Origin: Metaruminococcus_A sp050943475
Lineage (GTDB): Bacteria; Bacillota; Clostridia; Oscillospirales; Ruminococcaceae
NCBI GenBank assembly: GCA_050943475.1
Contig: JBMNPF010000008.1
Span: 70,821-134,820 of the forward strand
Length of the DNA: 64,000 nucleotides
Direction: 5' to 3'
Part shown: positions 55,386-63,948 of the stretch, piece by piece
How the letters are laid out: each line of letters opens with the position of its first letter
Position numbering within the stretch: position 1 is the first letter of the stretch
The notes under the pieces: model-generated
Databases searched by the model: none
What the model was told of the DNA's origin: nothing
Seen by the model: the letters and a program-made list of their open reading frames with translations, nothing else
Made by a program: the position numbers and the translations under genes

Positions 55386-55775
55386 TTATAGCTTAAACAT
55401 TTTCTTTTTTAAATACTTACAGAAAAATAGCACCGGAACGCAGAGCAAAAACCACAAAAAACTGTACTGCAGGCAAATTTGCCCGCAGAGGTTTCCCCGT
55501 TTTTTTGAATAATCCCAGACATTCAAATGCAGAAGGCGGTTCACCAACAAACCGACTGCAAGCTCGACCGCCGTAATGATTCCGGTACCGACCAGGCATT
55601 TTTTCCAAAACGACATGGAAAAATGCTTAAAATTGTAAATGTAAAGCCACAACAAACAGAGCCCACCGGTAAGCAGCATGGACCAATGCGTGAAACCACG
55701 CCATAAGACCTCCACAACGCCGTAGCCGATGGAACCGATGGTATAAACAATGGAATATTCCTTATATTTTCGCAT
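55386..55775 (-). CDS. Putative ABC transporter permease-like small membrane protein (PF06541 type)
   Basis: 129 residues with four hydrophobic helices. IGSIGYGVVEVLWRGFTHWSMLLTGGLCLLW (about 13-43), TAVELAVGLLVNRLLHLNVWDYS (about 68-90) and GNLCGQICLQYSFLWFLLC (about 94-112) are the signatures of the family annotated as putative ABC transporter permease (COG4905). That name is not backed by any known ATPase partner, and none is present here. Real function unknown. Its start lies near a weak AGTGAATG context, so translation initiation is not obvious. Confidence 0.8.
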   Translation of the reverse strand: MRKYKEYSIVYTIGSIGYGVVEVLWRGFTHWSMLLTGGLCLLWLYIYNFKHFSMSFWKKCLVGTGIITAVELAVGLLVNRLLHLNVWDYSKKRGNLCGQICLQYSFLWFLLCVPVLFFCKYLKKKMFKL

Positions 55776-55882
55776 TCACTTCACCCGATAATAGAATGCG
55801 CAGGATTCGGTTGTTTATGATTGTTATTATTTCATATTTCGCGCGTAAGCACAACAACAATTTGTTACTTTTTCAAATATTC

Positions 55883-55911
55883 TTGACAAACTACGCTCCC
55901 CTGCCTATACT
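55883..55911 (+). promoter_or_regulatory. SigA-type promoter of the second MATE gene
   Basis: -35 TTGACA (55883-55888), 17-base spacer, -10 TATACT (55906-55911). Leader of about 70 AT-rich bases before the start codon. Confidence 0.8.
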
Positions 55912-55984
55912 TTTATTTATTATGAACATCCTTTAAATATTTTAGAAAACAATATAATATTATACTTGGAAAGGTTCTAATCAC

Positions 55985-57388
55985 ATGTCAAAACAAAACG
56001 GAAAAATCTCACTCTTTTCATTGGCCCTCCCCATTCTAATTGAACAGGTGCTCCGTAATTTTTTAGGCACCGTCAATGTATTAATGCTCGGCAATTACTC
56101 CGACGACGCGGTTGCGGCAGTCGGCGTTGCAAACCAGGTGATGAACGTGGTCAACATCACCTTTACCATGCTTGCAGCAGGGGCAGCGGTTGTTATCAAC
56201 CAGAGTTTGGGTGCACGCCGGGATGAGGACGCCGGAATGGTCAGCATGAACGCCGTTGGCGTCAGCGTTCTGCTGGGCGGTGTTGTCAGCATTGGGCTCA
56301 TCTGTTTCGCGCCTTTTATCATGTCGATTCTGGGGCTGGAACCGGAGCTTATCGGCGACGCGTCCGTTTACCTGCAATGGGTGGGCGGGGCCTCAATTAT
56401 GATCTCGATCTCCAGTGTCATATCGGTATTGTTCCGTTGCTACGGAAACGCCAAGATACCAATGGCAGTTGTGATGATCATCAACATCGTCAACGTCGCA
56501 GGCAACTACCTTGTCATTTTCCGTCCGTTTGAAATCCCGCTCTATGGAATTTCCGGAATTGGTATTGTACGGTTTATCAGCGAGGCAGTCGGGTTGATCC
56601 TTTTGGTGGTGGTGCTCGTTCGGGCAAAGTTCAGCTGCTACCGACTGCAAAATCTTTGGCGCATCAAGCTTAAAACACTGGGGCAAATCCTCAGCATTGG
56701 CTTTATGTCTGGTGCAGAGGGAATTTCCTACACACTGGGGCAGGTTATTACCACCGGATTTCTCGCAGCGTTCGGCGCGGCGGCGCTTTCGGCCAAGGTT
56801 TATGTCCAGACGGTGGACTATTACGCGTATGTCATCGGCCTTTCGATTGGCCAGGCCGCACAGATTATTGCCGGCCAGATGATGGGGGCTGGAAAACTTG
56901 AAGAAGCCTACCAGTACATCTGCCGGAAATGGCGCTGGGTGTTTGCCTGCAACCTCAGCATATCCACGGCAATCTTTCTTCTGCACCGGCCGATTATGGG
57001 GCTGTTTACCTCAAGCACTGAAATTATTGATATGTCCATGCCGCTGTTTGCGCTCTGTATTTTCATCAACATTGGGCGCTCCTTCAACCACTCCTTCAAT
57101 TACGGCCTGCGCGCCTCCGGTTATGTCTTCTGGCCGATGATGATCGCCATTGGATCCATCTGGATTGTCAATGTAGGCATGGGGTTTGTCTTTTCCACGG
57201 TTTGCGGGCTGGGCATCATCGGGCTGTGGATCAGCATGGCGATGGATGACGTTCTGCGCGGCCTCGCAACCGGCGCGCTCTGGCGTACCAAACGGTGGAA
57301 AAAGTCGGTTCTGGCACTGAGCAAAGCAAAGGTGGGCGACGCCGAAGCGGAAGCCGTTTCCCCTGAACTGAGCAGTGCGGCAGACTAA
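55985..57388 (+). CDS. MATE-family efflux transporter (second copy)
   Basis: 467 residues, twelve helices. SLALPILIEQVLRNFLGTVNVLMLGNYSDDAVAAVGVANQ (about 12-51) is the N-terminal MATE signature, and the second half has GFMSGAEGISYTLGQVITTGFLAAFGAAALSAKVYVQ and SIGQAAQIIAGQMMGAGK. A closer fit to the NorM/YeeO-type branch than the first copy. It is followed 12 bases later by the SMP-30 lactonase gene on the same strand, so the two form a small operon with promoter 55883-55911. A sugar-acid related cargo is conceivable from that pairing, which is inference. Confidence 0.93.
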   Translation: MSKQNGKISLFSLALPILIEQVLRNFLGTVNVLMLGNYSDDAVAAVGVANQVMNVVNITFTMLAAGAAVVINQSLGARRDEDAGMVSMNAVGVSVLLGGVVSIGLICFAPFIMSILGLEPELIGDASVYLQWVGGASIMISISSVISVLFRCYGNAKIPMAVVMIINIVNVAGNYLVIFRPFEIPLYGISGIGIVRFISEAVGLILLVVVLVRAKFSCYRLQNLWRIKLKTLGQILSIGFMSGAEGISYTLGQVITTGFLAAFGAAALSAKVYVQTVDYYAYVIGLSIGQAAQIIAGQMMGAGKLEEAYQYICRKWRWVFACNLSISTAIFLLHRPIMGLFTSSTEIIDMSMPLFALCIFINIGRSFNHSFNYGLRASGYVFWPMMIAIGSIWIVNVGMGFVFSTVCGLGIIGLWISMAMDDVLRGLATGALWRTKRWKKSVLALSKAKVGDAEAEAVSPELSSAAD

Positions 57389-57400
57389 AGGAGGCACCTT

Positions 57401-58273
57401 ATGGAAACATACCAGGCAGAATTGATTTTAAAAGCAGAAGCAGAGCTTGCCGAAGGCCCGGTTTGGCACGAGGAGGACAACTGCCTTTACTGGGTAAACA
57501 TCAACCAGGGTGAGCTGCACCGGTTTAATCCGATCTCCGGAAAGGATACCGCGGTAACGGTTGGAGAAGCCATTGGCACCTTTGCTTTCCGAAAAGACGG
57601 CGGGATTATCGCGGCGCTTAAAAGCGGGATTTACCGGCTGGATGAAACCGAAAACGGCCTTAAAAAAACCTTAATGGTTGATCCGGAGCCCCATACATTC
57701 AACCGTTTTAACGACGGGAAATGCGATCCATACGGCCGTTTTCTTGCCGGTACAATGGGGATGAAAGGCGATGCAGCGTTTTATTCCATTGACCCGGCCG
57801 GCGGATGCCGTACCCTAATCGACGGGGTGAAAATCTCAAATGGTCTGGGCTTCAGTCCAGACCGTAAAATCTTGTATTATACCGACTCCTGCACTCAAAC
57901 CATTATGGCTTACGACTACAGCGAAGACGGCGAATTGTCCAACCCACGGTCGGCGGCTGTAATAGACGAGGCGTCCGGCATGCCGGATGGGATGACGGTT
58001 GACGCAAACGGCAACCTGTGGATTGCACTGTTTGGGGGCGGCAAGGTGCTTTGTCTGGAGCCCTTTACCGGGAAAATGCTCACGGAGGTTAAAGTTCCGG
58101 CCAAAAAGGTCACCTGCTGCACATTCGGCGGGCCGGATTACGGTACGCTTTATATCACAACCGCCTGGGAGAACAGTTCTTCCCAGCAGCGCCAGGAAGA
58201 TCCTCTTGGCGGCAGTCTATTTGCTGCTAACGTAGAAGTAACCGGGACGCCTGCTTTCCGGTTTGGAAAATAA
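57401..58273 (+). CDS. SMP-30/gluconolaconase/LRE-family lactonase
   Basis: 290 residues, six-bladed beta-propeller of the SMP-30 family. The metal ligand Glu is in AEGPVWHEEDNCLYW (about 17-31), Asn in FNRFNDGKCDPYGRFLAGTMG (about 102-122), Asn and Asp in SNGLGFSPDRKILYYTDS (about 147-164), and Asp in MPDGMTVDANGNLWIALFGGG (about 194-214). Such enzymes hydrolyse sugar lactones (gluconolactone and relatives) with one divalent cation. AAAGGAGG precedes the ATG. Translationally close to the second MATE gene and convergent with the GH3 beta-glucosidase. Confidence 0.9.
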   Translation: METYQAELILKAEAELAEGPVWHEEDNCLYWVNINQGELHRFNPISGKDTAVTVGEAIGTFAFRKDGGIIAALKSGIYRLDETENGLKKTLMVDPEPHTFNRFNDGKCDPYGRFLAGTMGMKGDAAFYSIDPAGGCRTLIDGVKISNGLGFSPDRKILYYTDSCTQTIMAYDYSEDGELSNPRSAAVIDEASGMPDGMTVDANGNLWIALFGGGKVLCLEPFTGKMLTEVKVPAKKVTCCTFGGPDYGTLYITTAWENSSSQQRQEDPLGGSLFAANVEVTGTPAFRFGK

Positions 58274-58333
58274 GCAGTCATTTGTACCGTGTTTACCAAC
58301 TTGTATATTCCATTCTTTACAGCTTTTTATAGA

Positions 58334-58369
58334 AAAAACAGGAGGCTCCCGCAGGAACCTCCTGTTTTT
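58334..58369. terminator. Bidirectional terminator between the lactonase and beta-glucosidase genes
   Basis: Perfect 12-bp stem (58334-58345 with 58358-58369), 12-base loop, A- and T-runs on both sides. Confidence 0.88.
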
Positions 58370-58370
58370 C

Positions 58371-60620
58371 TTATGCAAATGCTTTTAGCTTACTCAGCAG
58401 ATCCTCCAGAACTTCCTGGGTAAACTGTTCCGGATAGGAGGCTGCAAGGCTTGCAAGCGGCATTTCACGCAGCATGGCGTCAATCATTTGAGGATTGAGG
58501 GCGCCGTCTTCACTTTCCGTTTTATGGCTGGAGAGGAGCTGCCAAATCCGATCCGAAAGCGCCGGACCCGCTTTGGGGTGATCCAGCACCTCTTTGACCG
58601 TCATATACGGCGACACACGCAGCCGCGGCAGACGTTCCGGCACAAGCTCAACCGAACCTTTCAGGCGGATATCCGCAGAGGAGGAACCGATGAGCAGCCC
58701 GTGCATTCCCGGTTCGCACATCCAGGCGTTTTCATATTCGTCAAAGTAGGAAAAGCTGCGGCCGTCCAGTTCAAACAATACGGTTTTGCATTCGCCGGGC
58801 GCCAGCGACACCTTTTCAAAACCTTTGAGCTCCTTGTACGGACGGTTTGCCTGTACGCCGGGCGCTGCAATATAAAGCTGGACAACCTCCTGCCCCGGCC
58901 GTTTTCCCGTATTGCGCACCGTGACCGAAACCGAAAGCAAATCCCGCTCATTCATACGTTCCTTGCTCACCCGGAGGGTCTCATACGCAAAGCTGGTATA
59001 GCTTAAGCCATGGCCAAAGGGAAAACGCACGCCAAGTTCTTTTTTCTCATAGTAACGGTAACCAACAAAAACGCTCTCGCGGTACTCCACACGGTTTTGC
59101 GCACCGGGGAAATTCAGGTAGCTTGGATTATCCTGAAGCCGCATGGGGAAGGTTTCAGCAAGCCGGCCGCTGGGGTTTGCCTCGCCGTAGAGAAGATCCG
59201 CCAGCGCGGCGCCAGAAGCCTGCCCGCCAAGGTATGCTTCCAGAATTGAATCCACCCAATCCGCCCACGGGAGTTCCACCGGCGAACCGTTGGACAGCAC
59301 AACCGCCACTCGCACACCTTCGGCGCAGAGGCGGGCAATCAGCTTGTTTTGGTTCGGCGGAAGCTGCATATGAACGCGGTCATACCCTTCGGACTCGTAG
59401 TGCGCCGGGAGTCCGGCCATCACCAAAGCAATTCCGGCCTTGCGCGCGGCGTCCAGCGCCTCTGCTGCAAGGGCTTCATCGAGTTCGTCACTTTCAAGGG
59501 AGAAGCCCTTGCTGTATGTATATCTTCTACCCTGCTCCTTCAGTGCGTCAAGCAAAGACGTTGTCTTATTGGGCTGGATATGCGAGCTGCCGCCGCCCTG
59601 AAAGCGTGGCGTTTCCGCAAACGCGCCGATGACCGCAATGGTATCCGACGAATCAAACGGAAGCAGACCATCCTCATTTTTTAACAGCACCATGCATTCT
59701 GCCGCAGCTTCCCGGGCAAAGCGATCGTGCTCCTCTTTAGAGTAGGACGCGCCTTTTTTCTGCGCTTTGGCGGCATCCAGCACGAAGGAAAGAATGTGTT
59801 CCACCGCTTCATCCAATTTGGCTTCCGGCAGCGTTCCATTTAAGACCGCCGCTTCAATTTCATCGTTAAAGGTTCCTTTGGTTCCCGGCATTTCAAGATC
59901 GAGGCCAGCAGCAACACATTCTGCGCGCTGTTTAATGGCTCCCCAGTCGGAGACGACGAACCCGTCAAATCCCCACTCCTCCCGCAGGACGTCGGTCAGA
60001 AAGCGCTTGTTGCAGGCAAGCGGAGTGCCATTAACGCTGTTGTAGGAACACATTACGGTAGCGGGCGCCGCCTCCTTGACCGCTGTTTCAAAGCCGGCAA
60101 GGTAGATTTCCCGCAGGGCGCGTTCATCAATGATTTCATCTACCCGCATCCGCATAGTTTCCTGGTTGTTGGCGCAAAAATGCTTGAGCGAGGTGCCTAC
60201 ATTTTGGGACTGCACCCCCTGAATGTGGCTTTTTGCCATTTCCCCGGTGAGATAGGGGTCTTCGGAAAGGTATTCAAAATTCCGGCCGCAAAGCGGAGAA
60301 CGTTTAATATTAGCAGCAGGCCCCAGCACAATGGCAATCTCTTCCGCCTGTGCCTCTTCCCCAATGGCCGCGCCGACCTGTTTTATCAGGTCCCGGTTCC
60401 AGCTTGAAGCCAGCCCGGCGCCTGCTGGGAAACAGGTAGCCTGTACCGTGTGGCCGTCGTCTACAATTTTGCGCAGGCCGTGCGGGCCGTCGGTCATCAT
60501 AATGGAAGGGATGCCGAGCCGCTCAATTGGTTCGGTATGCCATTTATCCAAGCCGCATACAAACGCGCATTTTTCTTGAAGGGTCATTTGGGCAACAATG
60601 TCATGAATTCCCTGTTTCAC
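58371..60620 (-). CDS. Glycoside hydrolase family 3 beta-glucosidase-like enzyme
   Basis: 749 residues. The GH3 N-terminal barrel has IMMTDGPHGLRK (about 42-53), LKHFCANNQE (about 145-154) and the nucleophile Asp in FDGFVVSDWGAIK (about 220-232). The GH3 C-terminal domain follows with GGGSSHIQPNKTTSLLDALKEQG, and a fibronectin-III-like end domain with VTVRNTGKRPGQEVVQLYIAAP. No signal peptide, so it is probably cytoplasmic and cleaves imported disaccharides or aryl glucosides. The GTG start at 60620 lies 8 bases after GAGGAG. Single gene, ending in a shared terminator. Exact specificity cannot be read from sequence. Confidence 0.92.
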   Translation of the reverse strand: MKQGIHDIVAQMTLQEKCAFVCGLDKWHTEPIERLGIPSIMMTDGPHGLRKIVDDGHTVQATCFPAGAGLASSWNRDLIKQVGAAIGEEAQAEEIAIVLGPAANIKRSPLCGRNFEYLSEDPYLTGEMAKSHIQGVQSQNVGTSLKHFCANNQETMRMRVDEIIDERALREIYLAGFETAVKEAAPATVMCSYNSVNGTPLACNKRFLTDVLREEWGFDGFVVSDWGAIKQRAECVAAGLDLEMPGTKGTFNDEIEAAVLNGTLPEAKLDEAVEHILSFVLDAAKAQKKGASYSKEEHDRFAREAAAECMVLLKNEDGLLPFDSSDTIAVIGAFAETPRFQGGGSSHIQPNKTTSLLDALKEQGRRYTYSKGFSLESDELDEALAAEALDAARKAGIALVMAGLPAHYESEGYDRVHMQLPPNQNKLIARLCAEGVRVAVVLSNGSPVELPWADWVDSILEAYLGGQASGAALADLLYGEANPSGRLAETFPMRLQDNPSYLNFPGAQNRVEYRESVFVGYRYYEKKELGVRFPFGHGLSYTSFAYETLRVSKERMNERDLLSVSVTVRNTGKRPGQEVVQLYIAAPGVQANRPYKELKGFEKVSLAPGECKTVLFELDGRSFSYFDEYENAWMCEPGMHGLLIGSSSADIRLKGSVELVPERLPRLRVSPYMTVKEVLDHPKAGPALSDRIWQLLSSHKTESEDGALNPQMIDAMLREMPLASLAASYPEQFTQEVLEDLLSKLKAFA

Positions 60621-60756
60621 AGAATCACTCCTCAATGATGTTCATTAATTTCATTATGTCACAACCGCTTTCTGTTTACAACAAGAATTTGTCGACGGTT
60701 TTTATAATATTGTCGAATTTACACAAATTTTACGTTTTAATTTCGTACGCTTCCTA

Positions 60757-60785
60757 TGGAAATACGCCGCAAAGTACGTTATAAT
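60757..60785 (+). promoter_or_regulatory. Probable promoter of ppk1
   Basis: -35-like TGGAAA (60757-60762), 17-base spacer, -10 TATAAT (60780-60785). The leader of about 120 bases that follows is GC-rich and structured (60802-60896). Confidence 0.55.
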
Positions 60786-60801
60786 AGACTCATTATAAAA
60801 A

Positions 60802-60896
60802 GGACGCGCCTTTCCACCCCGGAAACAGGTTTTCGCCTACCGGGAAGCCGGATGCGCCGTGCTTTCAAATGATATTACAACCGCCGGCTCCGGCGG
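60802..60896 (+). other. Structured GC-rich leader upstream of ppk1
   Basis: Contains an outer stem ACGCGC with GCGC(C)GT (60804-60809 with 60854-60860), an inner hairpin CCCGG/CCGGG (60818-60844) with a nested AGG/CCT, and a second hairpin CCGCCG-GCTC-CGGCGG (60881-60896) just before the GAAGGG ribosome site. No known riboswitch class recognised. Confidence 0.5.
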
Positions 60897-60913
60897 CAAA
60901 GAAGGGAAAATAA

Positions 60914-63046
60914 ATGTACGAAAGAACAGAGGCTGATTACAGTTATACCGAAAACCGCGAGCTGAGCTGGTTGAAGTTCAACCTGCGGGTTTTGGAAGAA
61001 GCAAACTGCGAGACTACGCCCGCGTTTGAACGCTTAAAGTTCATCTCCATTTTTACCAGCAATCTCGATGAGTTTTATATGGTTCGGGTTGGAAGTTTAT
61101 ACGATTTGGCCACGGCGGATGACAACGAACCGGATAACAAGTCCGGACTGACCTGCAAAGAGCAGCTGGAGGCCATCTACGAAAAATCCGTTAAGCTCTA
61201 CGAAAAAAAGGACAGGGCGTACAATCAGGTGGCCCAGGCGCTGGCGCAGCACCACATCTGCCGCCCGTCTTTTGACGAGCTTACTCCATCGGAGAAAAAA
61301 TACATTGATAAATATTTCAAAAAATCCATCCTGCCGCTGCTTTCGCCGCAGGTTGTGGACAGTATGCATCCGTTTCCCCATCTGGTCAACAAACAGCCTT
61401 ATGTTGCGGCAGTGCTGCGGCACGGCAAGAACAAATGCTATGGGCTGATCCCGGTGTTCCCGGCGTTGGGACGGGTGATTGTCCTGCCGGAAAGCGAACT
61501 GCGCTTCATGCTGATGGAGGACGTCATTCTGCATTACGCCGAGACCGTTTTTGAGCTGTATGACGTATTGGAAAAAACGGTGGTCTGCGTGACAAGAAAC
61601 GCCGACATTGACACCGACGAAGGCCTTTACGACGCTGACCTCGACTTCCGCCAGCACATGAAAACCATCCTCAAAAAACGCGCGCGGCTGGCCCCGGTCC
61701 GGCTGGAAACTGCCGCTCCGCTTTCAGAAGGGTTCCGCGGCTTTTTGTGCGAACGCCTCTCTCTGCGCCCGGTACAGGTTTTTGTAAGCCACTCCCCTTT
61801 GAATATGTCCTATGTCTTTTCGCTGGAGGATATGCTCCCCTCCTCGGTGAAACAGCTTTTGCTCAACACGCCGTTTCAGCCGCAGGACAGCCCGGACGTC
61901 CACCTGCGCCAGAGTCTCATAAGACAGGCGCTCAAAAAGGATATCCTGCTCTCCTATCCCTTTGAGAGCATGAAGCCGTTTTTAAACCTCATCCGCGAAG
62001 CGGCGTCCGACCCGGCGGTGCTGTCCATTAAAATTACCCTTTACCGGATCAGCCGGGAGTCCAAGCTCGCGGAATACCTCATTGAAGCGGCGGAAAACGG
62101 CAAGGAAATTACGGTGCTGATGGAGCTGCGCGCCCGGTTTGACGAACAGAACAACATTGAATGGGCACAGCGGCTGGAGGAAGCCGGCTGCAACGTTATT
62201 TATGGATTTGATGGGTACAAGGTGCATTCCAAAATCTGCCTGATCATGCGCAAGGACCGCTCACGGCTGCAATACATCACCCAAATTGGAACCGGCAACT
62301 ACAACGAAAAAACCTCGCGGCTTTACACCGACCTCTCCCTCATTACAGCCGATACGGTGATCTGTGAGGACGCGGTCAACTTCTTTAAAAATATGGCGCT
62401 CTCCAACCTGGAGGGCAGCTACGACAAACTTTGGGTGGCGCCGTACAGCTTAAAATCCAACGTCATCCGTAAAATCGACCGGGAAATTGAAAAAGCAAAA
62501 CAGGGGCGTAAAGCGCGCATCCTGATGAAAATGAATTCTTTGACCGATCGCGACGTTATTGACAAACTGGCGGAAGCATCTCAGAGCGGCGTGCCAGTGA
62601 AGCTCGTCATCCGCGGAATCTGCTGCCTGATTCCCGGCATTCCCAGCAAAACCGAAAACATTTCGGTGGTGAGCATTGTGGGGCGCTTTTTGGAACACTC
62701 TCGTGTCTACTGTTTCGGAGTGGACGGTGAAATGGAACTTTACATTGCCTCCGCCGACATGATGACCCGCAACACCCAGCGCCGGGTGGAGATTGCCTGC
62801 CCGGTTGAGAACCCCCGTCTGAAGGAGCGCACTTACCGGATGCTGGAGATTATGCTTGCAGATACCGTCAAGGGGCGGGTGCTCCACCGGGATGGCGAAT
62901 ACCGTTTCCGCAAGCGCGAGCCTTTTGACGAAGCGTCGCAGGAATACTTTATGCACGAAGCCATTGAACGCGCTAAAAACGGCCCTTTGGAAGAGCCGCG
63001 GCCCACAATGGCCCAGCGGTTCCGCAATCTGTTCCATCACGGTTGA
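60914..63046 (+). CDS. ppk1: Polyphosphate kinase 1
   Basis: 710 residues, the expected PPK1 length. N domain: YTENRELSWLKFNLRVLEEA (about 11-30) and RLKFISIFTSNLDEFYMVRVG (about 41-61). The middle and C domains have two phospholipase-D-like halves. The first contains KITLYRIS and YKVHSKICLI, where the His is the phosphorylated residue, with TGNYNEKTSRLYTDLSLIT. The second has KLVIRGICCLIPG and ASADMMTRNTQRRVEI. It synthesises polyphosphate from ATP reversibly. GAAGGG lies upstream. The partner exopolyphosphatase (ppx) is not adjacent. Preceded by an unusually structured leader. Confidence 0.96.
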   Translation: MYERTEADYSYTENRELSWLKFNLRVLEEANCETTPAFERLKFISIFTSNLDEFYMVRVGSLYDLATADDNEPDNKSGLTCKEQLEAIYEKSVKLYEKKDRAYNQVAQALAQHHICRPSFDELTPSEKKYIDKYFKKSILPLLSPQVVDSMHPFPHLVNKQPYVAAVLRHGKNKCYGLIPVFPALGRVIVLPESELRFMLMEDVILHYAETVFELYDVLEKTVVCVTRNADIDTDEGLYDADLDFRQHMKTILKKRARLAPVRLETAAPLSEGFRGFLCERLSLRPVQVFVSHSPLNMSYVFSLEDMLPSSVKQLLLNTPFQPQDSPDVHLRQSLIRQALKKDILLSYPFESMKPFLNLIREAASDPAVLSIKITLYRISRESKLAEYLIEAAENGKEITVLMELRARFDEQNNIEWAQRLEEAGCNVIYGFDGYKVHSKICLIMRKDRSRLQYITQIGTGNYNEKTSRLYTDLSLITADTVICEDAVNFFKNMALSNLEGSYDKLWVAPYSLKSNVIRKIDREIEKAKQGRKARILMKMNSLTDRDVIDKLAEASQSGVPVKLVIRGICCLIPGIPSKTENISVVSIVGRFLEHSRVYCFGVDGEMELYIASADMMTRNTQRRVEIACPVENPRLKERTYRMLEIMLADTVKGRVLHRDGEYRFRKREPFDEASQEYFMHEAIERAKNGPLEEPRPTMAQRFRNLFHHG

Positions 63047-63124
63047 TTTTCTGCGCGGAACGCGCTACAATGATGCTGTTTGGAAAATGAAAAAAACAAC
63101 TCACCAACCAAAGGAGCAAACAAC

Positions 63125-63709
63125 ATGGAACAGACCATACAAGCCATTTTAAGCCGCCGGAGTATCCGGAAATATAAGCCTATACAAGTCAGCGAAGAGG
63201 AGCTTGAAATTCTCCTTGAGGCGGGTATGTACGCTCCCAGCGGCGGCAACTGCCAATACACCCATTTTACCGTCGTGCAGAAGCCCGAAGCGCTGCGTGC
63301 CCTCAAAGCCATTGTGGAGCAAGAATTTTCCAAAATGGAAATGACCGAAGACATGTATAAAAGCAAAGTACACACCATTGAAATGGCACAGCGCGGAAAT
63401 TACGATTTTATTTACAGCGCCCCGACGCTGGTCATCGTCACCAACAAACGCGGCCACGGCAACGCCATGGCGGACAGTGCTGCGGCGATTGAAAACATCT
63501 TACTTGCCGCGACCTCAATGAACATTGGCTCCTGCTGGATTAACCAGCTCACCTGGATTTCGGATAACGAGGTGCTGCGGGAAGCCCTGCGCGGATTTGG
63601 CATCCCGGATGATGAGGTGATCTGTGGCAGCATTGCGCTCGGCTATTCTGATCAACCCACCGCAAAAGCGCAGCCGCGTAAAGAAGGGCGCATTCGGTTT
63701 GTACGGTGA
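63125..63709 (+). CDS. Nitroreductase-family FMN-dependent oxidoreductase
   Basis: 194 residues. The N-terminal FMN-binding ILSRRSIRKYKPIQVSEEELEILLEAGMYAPSGGNCQYTHF (about 7-47) and the C-terminal GSCWINQLTWI...LRGFGIPDDEVICGSIALGYSD (about 140-185) are typical of the family. These enzymes reduce nitro compounds, quinones or flavins with NAD(P)H, and the natural substrate is unknown. The ATG at 63125 follows AAGGAGC. The earlier in-frame ATG at 63080 has no ribosome site. It begins 78 bases after ppk1 and could be read through from it. Confidence 0.92.
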   Translation: MEQTIQAILSRRSIRKYKPIQVSEEELEILLEAGMYAPSGGNCQYTHFTVVQKPEALRALKAIVEQEFSKMEMTEDMYKSKVHTIEMAQRGNYDFIYSAPTLVIVTNKRGHGNAMADSAAAIENILLAATSMNIGSCWINQLTWISDNEVLREALRGFGIPDDEVICGSIALGYSDQPTAKAQPRKEGRIRFVR

Positions 63710-63837
63710 GAAAATGAAACAAGCAGAGTTCCATCAGAACGGTTACATTTAATTTTATACAAAAAGGCCGCGGCAAATGCATCGTACCCTTAAGGACAGT
63801 ACTAAAAGATACGAGCATTGCGAAGGGCAAGAGAATT

Positions 63838-63866
63838 GAGAGAAGTTTTACGCTTCTCTCTTTTTT
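63838..63866 (+). terminator. Terminator in the interval after the nitroreductase
   Basis: Perfect 8-bp stem GAGAGAAG/CTTCTCTC (63838-63845 with 63853-63860) followed by TTTTTT. It is 129 bases after the nitroreductase stop. No gene is seen in 63710-63837. Confidence 0.75.
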
Positions 63867-63948
63867 CTTGCACTTTTTATTGCGGTACATTCGACTCTTT
63901 TGCTGCCATTGAGTACAATTATGATAGAAACTCAAAGGAGGTAGCAAT

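Noticed and set aside
61097..61657. Minus-strand open frame of 186 codons
   Set aside because: Antisense to ppk1 within strongly conserved coding sequence; no ribosome site.
63549..63947. Minus-strand open frame of 132 codons at the right end
   Set aside because: Overlaps the conserved C-terminus of the nitroreductase and the plus-strand terminator. No supporting signals.
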